This document shows, one piece after another, positions 63,363-64,000 of a stretch of 64,000 nt of DNA. The DNA is from Pempheris klunzingeri (lineage: Eukaryota > Chordata > Actinopteri > Acropomatiformes > Pempheridae), in NCBI RefSeq assembly GCF_042242105.1, contig NC_092028.1, positions 12,261,338 through 12,325,337 on the forward strand, read 5' to 3'. Position 1 is the first letter of the stretch. Every line of letters begins with the position of its first letter. The position numbers and the translations under genes are program-made. The notes below the pieces were generated by a model that was not told the DNA's origin, made no database searches, and worked only from the letters and a program-made list of their open reading frames with translations.

Positions 63363-64000
63363 CTGGAGAACAAGAGGGAGATACCGGTTAGAACGATGAT
63401 ATACACTTTCTATGAGGTTGTCTTGCACACTGGAATAGCTCTTCGCATTGATCTCATCCATCATTATCATCATCATAAAACTGAAGCCCCAATGCTAAAA
63501 TACACAGAAAGGAGCACAAAAACAAGTCCTTTCTAGCCATCAACGAAAAATATGACTTAAAATATTCTGTACTACATGTCCTCACATAATGAAATGATCT
63601 TTTCAGTATTTTATCAGTATTTTTTCTTTAGGTCAAAGGACGTCTAATTGTTGCTTGCAGAACACATCTATACTTTGTTTAGTGTGCCAAGACCCCCTAT
63701 GTCCCCCTATGTGCATGTTAATATAGTTGTACATAATACTGTGTGTTATCAAGATGTTTGTTTTCATTGCAGTATCACTATTCTCCCTATTCTGAGTAGC
63801 CATATGAGGCTTGTTCTGGACACTAGGAGTTAGGGGATGGGGGGTGGTATCATGTGCAAAAGATTGCATCAATGCCCCTAATTTGAATATGTAGATACCT
63901 ACATCTTTTGGGACCCTGCTTATATTTTCATATTTACAATTGTGTTGCAAGTTTGCGGTGTTTTTCTCCACTGGAATCACAGAACAGAGCTCGAGGAGAG
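63363..64000 (-). other. TNRC6A intron at the right edge, no exon recognised
   Basis: A+T-rich sequence upstream of the first visible TNRC6A exon. The exon at 63174-63362 starts with two bases of a split codon, so a preceding exon must lie beyond 64000. Confidence 0.6.

Overview
This is a nuclear genomic window from a ray-finned fish. The best fit is a spiny-rayed (percomorph) teleost. The reasons are vertebrate multi-exon genes with GT-AG introns, exon structures that can be followed codon by codon for orthologues of human genes, and several repeat families familiar from teleosts: an L2-like LINE, a tRNA-derived SINE, a Tc1 remnant and short inverted-repeat elements. (CA/GT)n microsatellites are extremely abundant. 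Nothing here is bacterial or viral, and there is no CRISPR array, operon or mobile defence system.

Layout from left to right: (1) the terminal exon of a LITAF-domain gene on +, with an L2-like LINE fragment on - just upstream in its intron (1-1.9 kb); (2) complete USP7 on -, 31 coding exons and 1106 codons, from 30612 down to 5558, with its 3'UTR to about 3640; (3) complete HAPSTR1 (C16orf72) on +, five coding exons, 33842-38506, with a 3'UTR to about 41920; (4) complete DCTN5 on -, six coding exons, 45977 down to 43631; (5) complete NDUFAB1 on +, four coding exons, 46544-48697; (6) the C-terminal two thirds or so of a TNRC6 (GW182) gene on -, most like TNRC6A, 17 exons from 63362 down to 55480 with a 5.6 kb 3'UTR. 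The TNRC6A N-terminus lies beyond the right edge.

Orientation strictly alternates, so the window holds two head-to-head promoter regions (USP7/HAPSTR1 and DCTN5/NDUFAB1) and three tail-to-tail ends. Human orthologues lie on 16p13 and 16p12 in separate blocks, so this fish locus joins segments that are far apart in human. Products act in ubiquitin and stress control (USP7, HAPSTR1), dynein-dynactin transport (DCTN5), mitochondrial acyl carrier and complex I function (NDUFAB1) and microRNA silencing (TNRC6A). No shared pathway is evident.

No new biological system is claimed. The points most worth a second look are: GT/CA microsatellites placed directly against splice sites (half of DCTN5 intron 2 is one GT repeat; one USP7 donor is the first unit of a repeat); a 124-codon stop-free frame upstream of and in phase with the USP7 start codon; a tandem repeat in HAPSTR1 made by two successive exons; two strong neighbouring hairpins in the TNRC6A 3'UTR; and clusters of YY1-like and AACGTTAGC motifs around the promoters.

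Splice coordinates were assigned by hand from GT/AG positions, reading-frame continuity and remembered family sequence. Frames add up across every complete gene, but single-base errors are possible.
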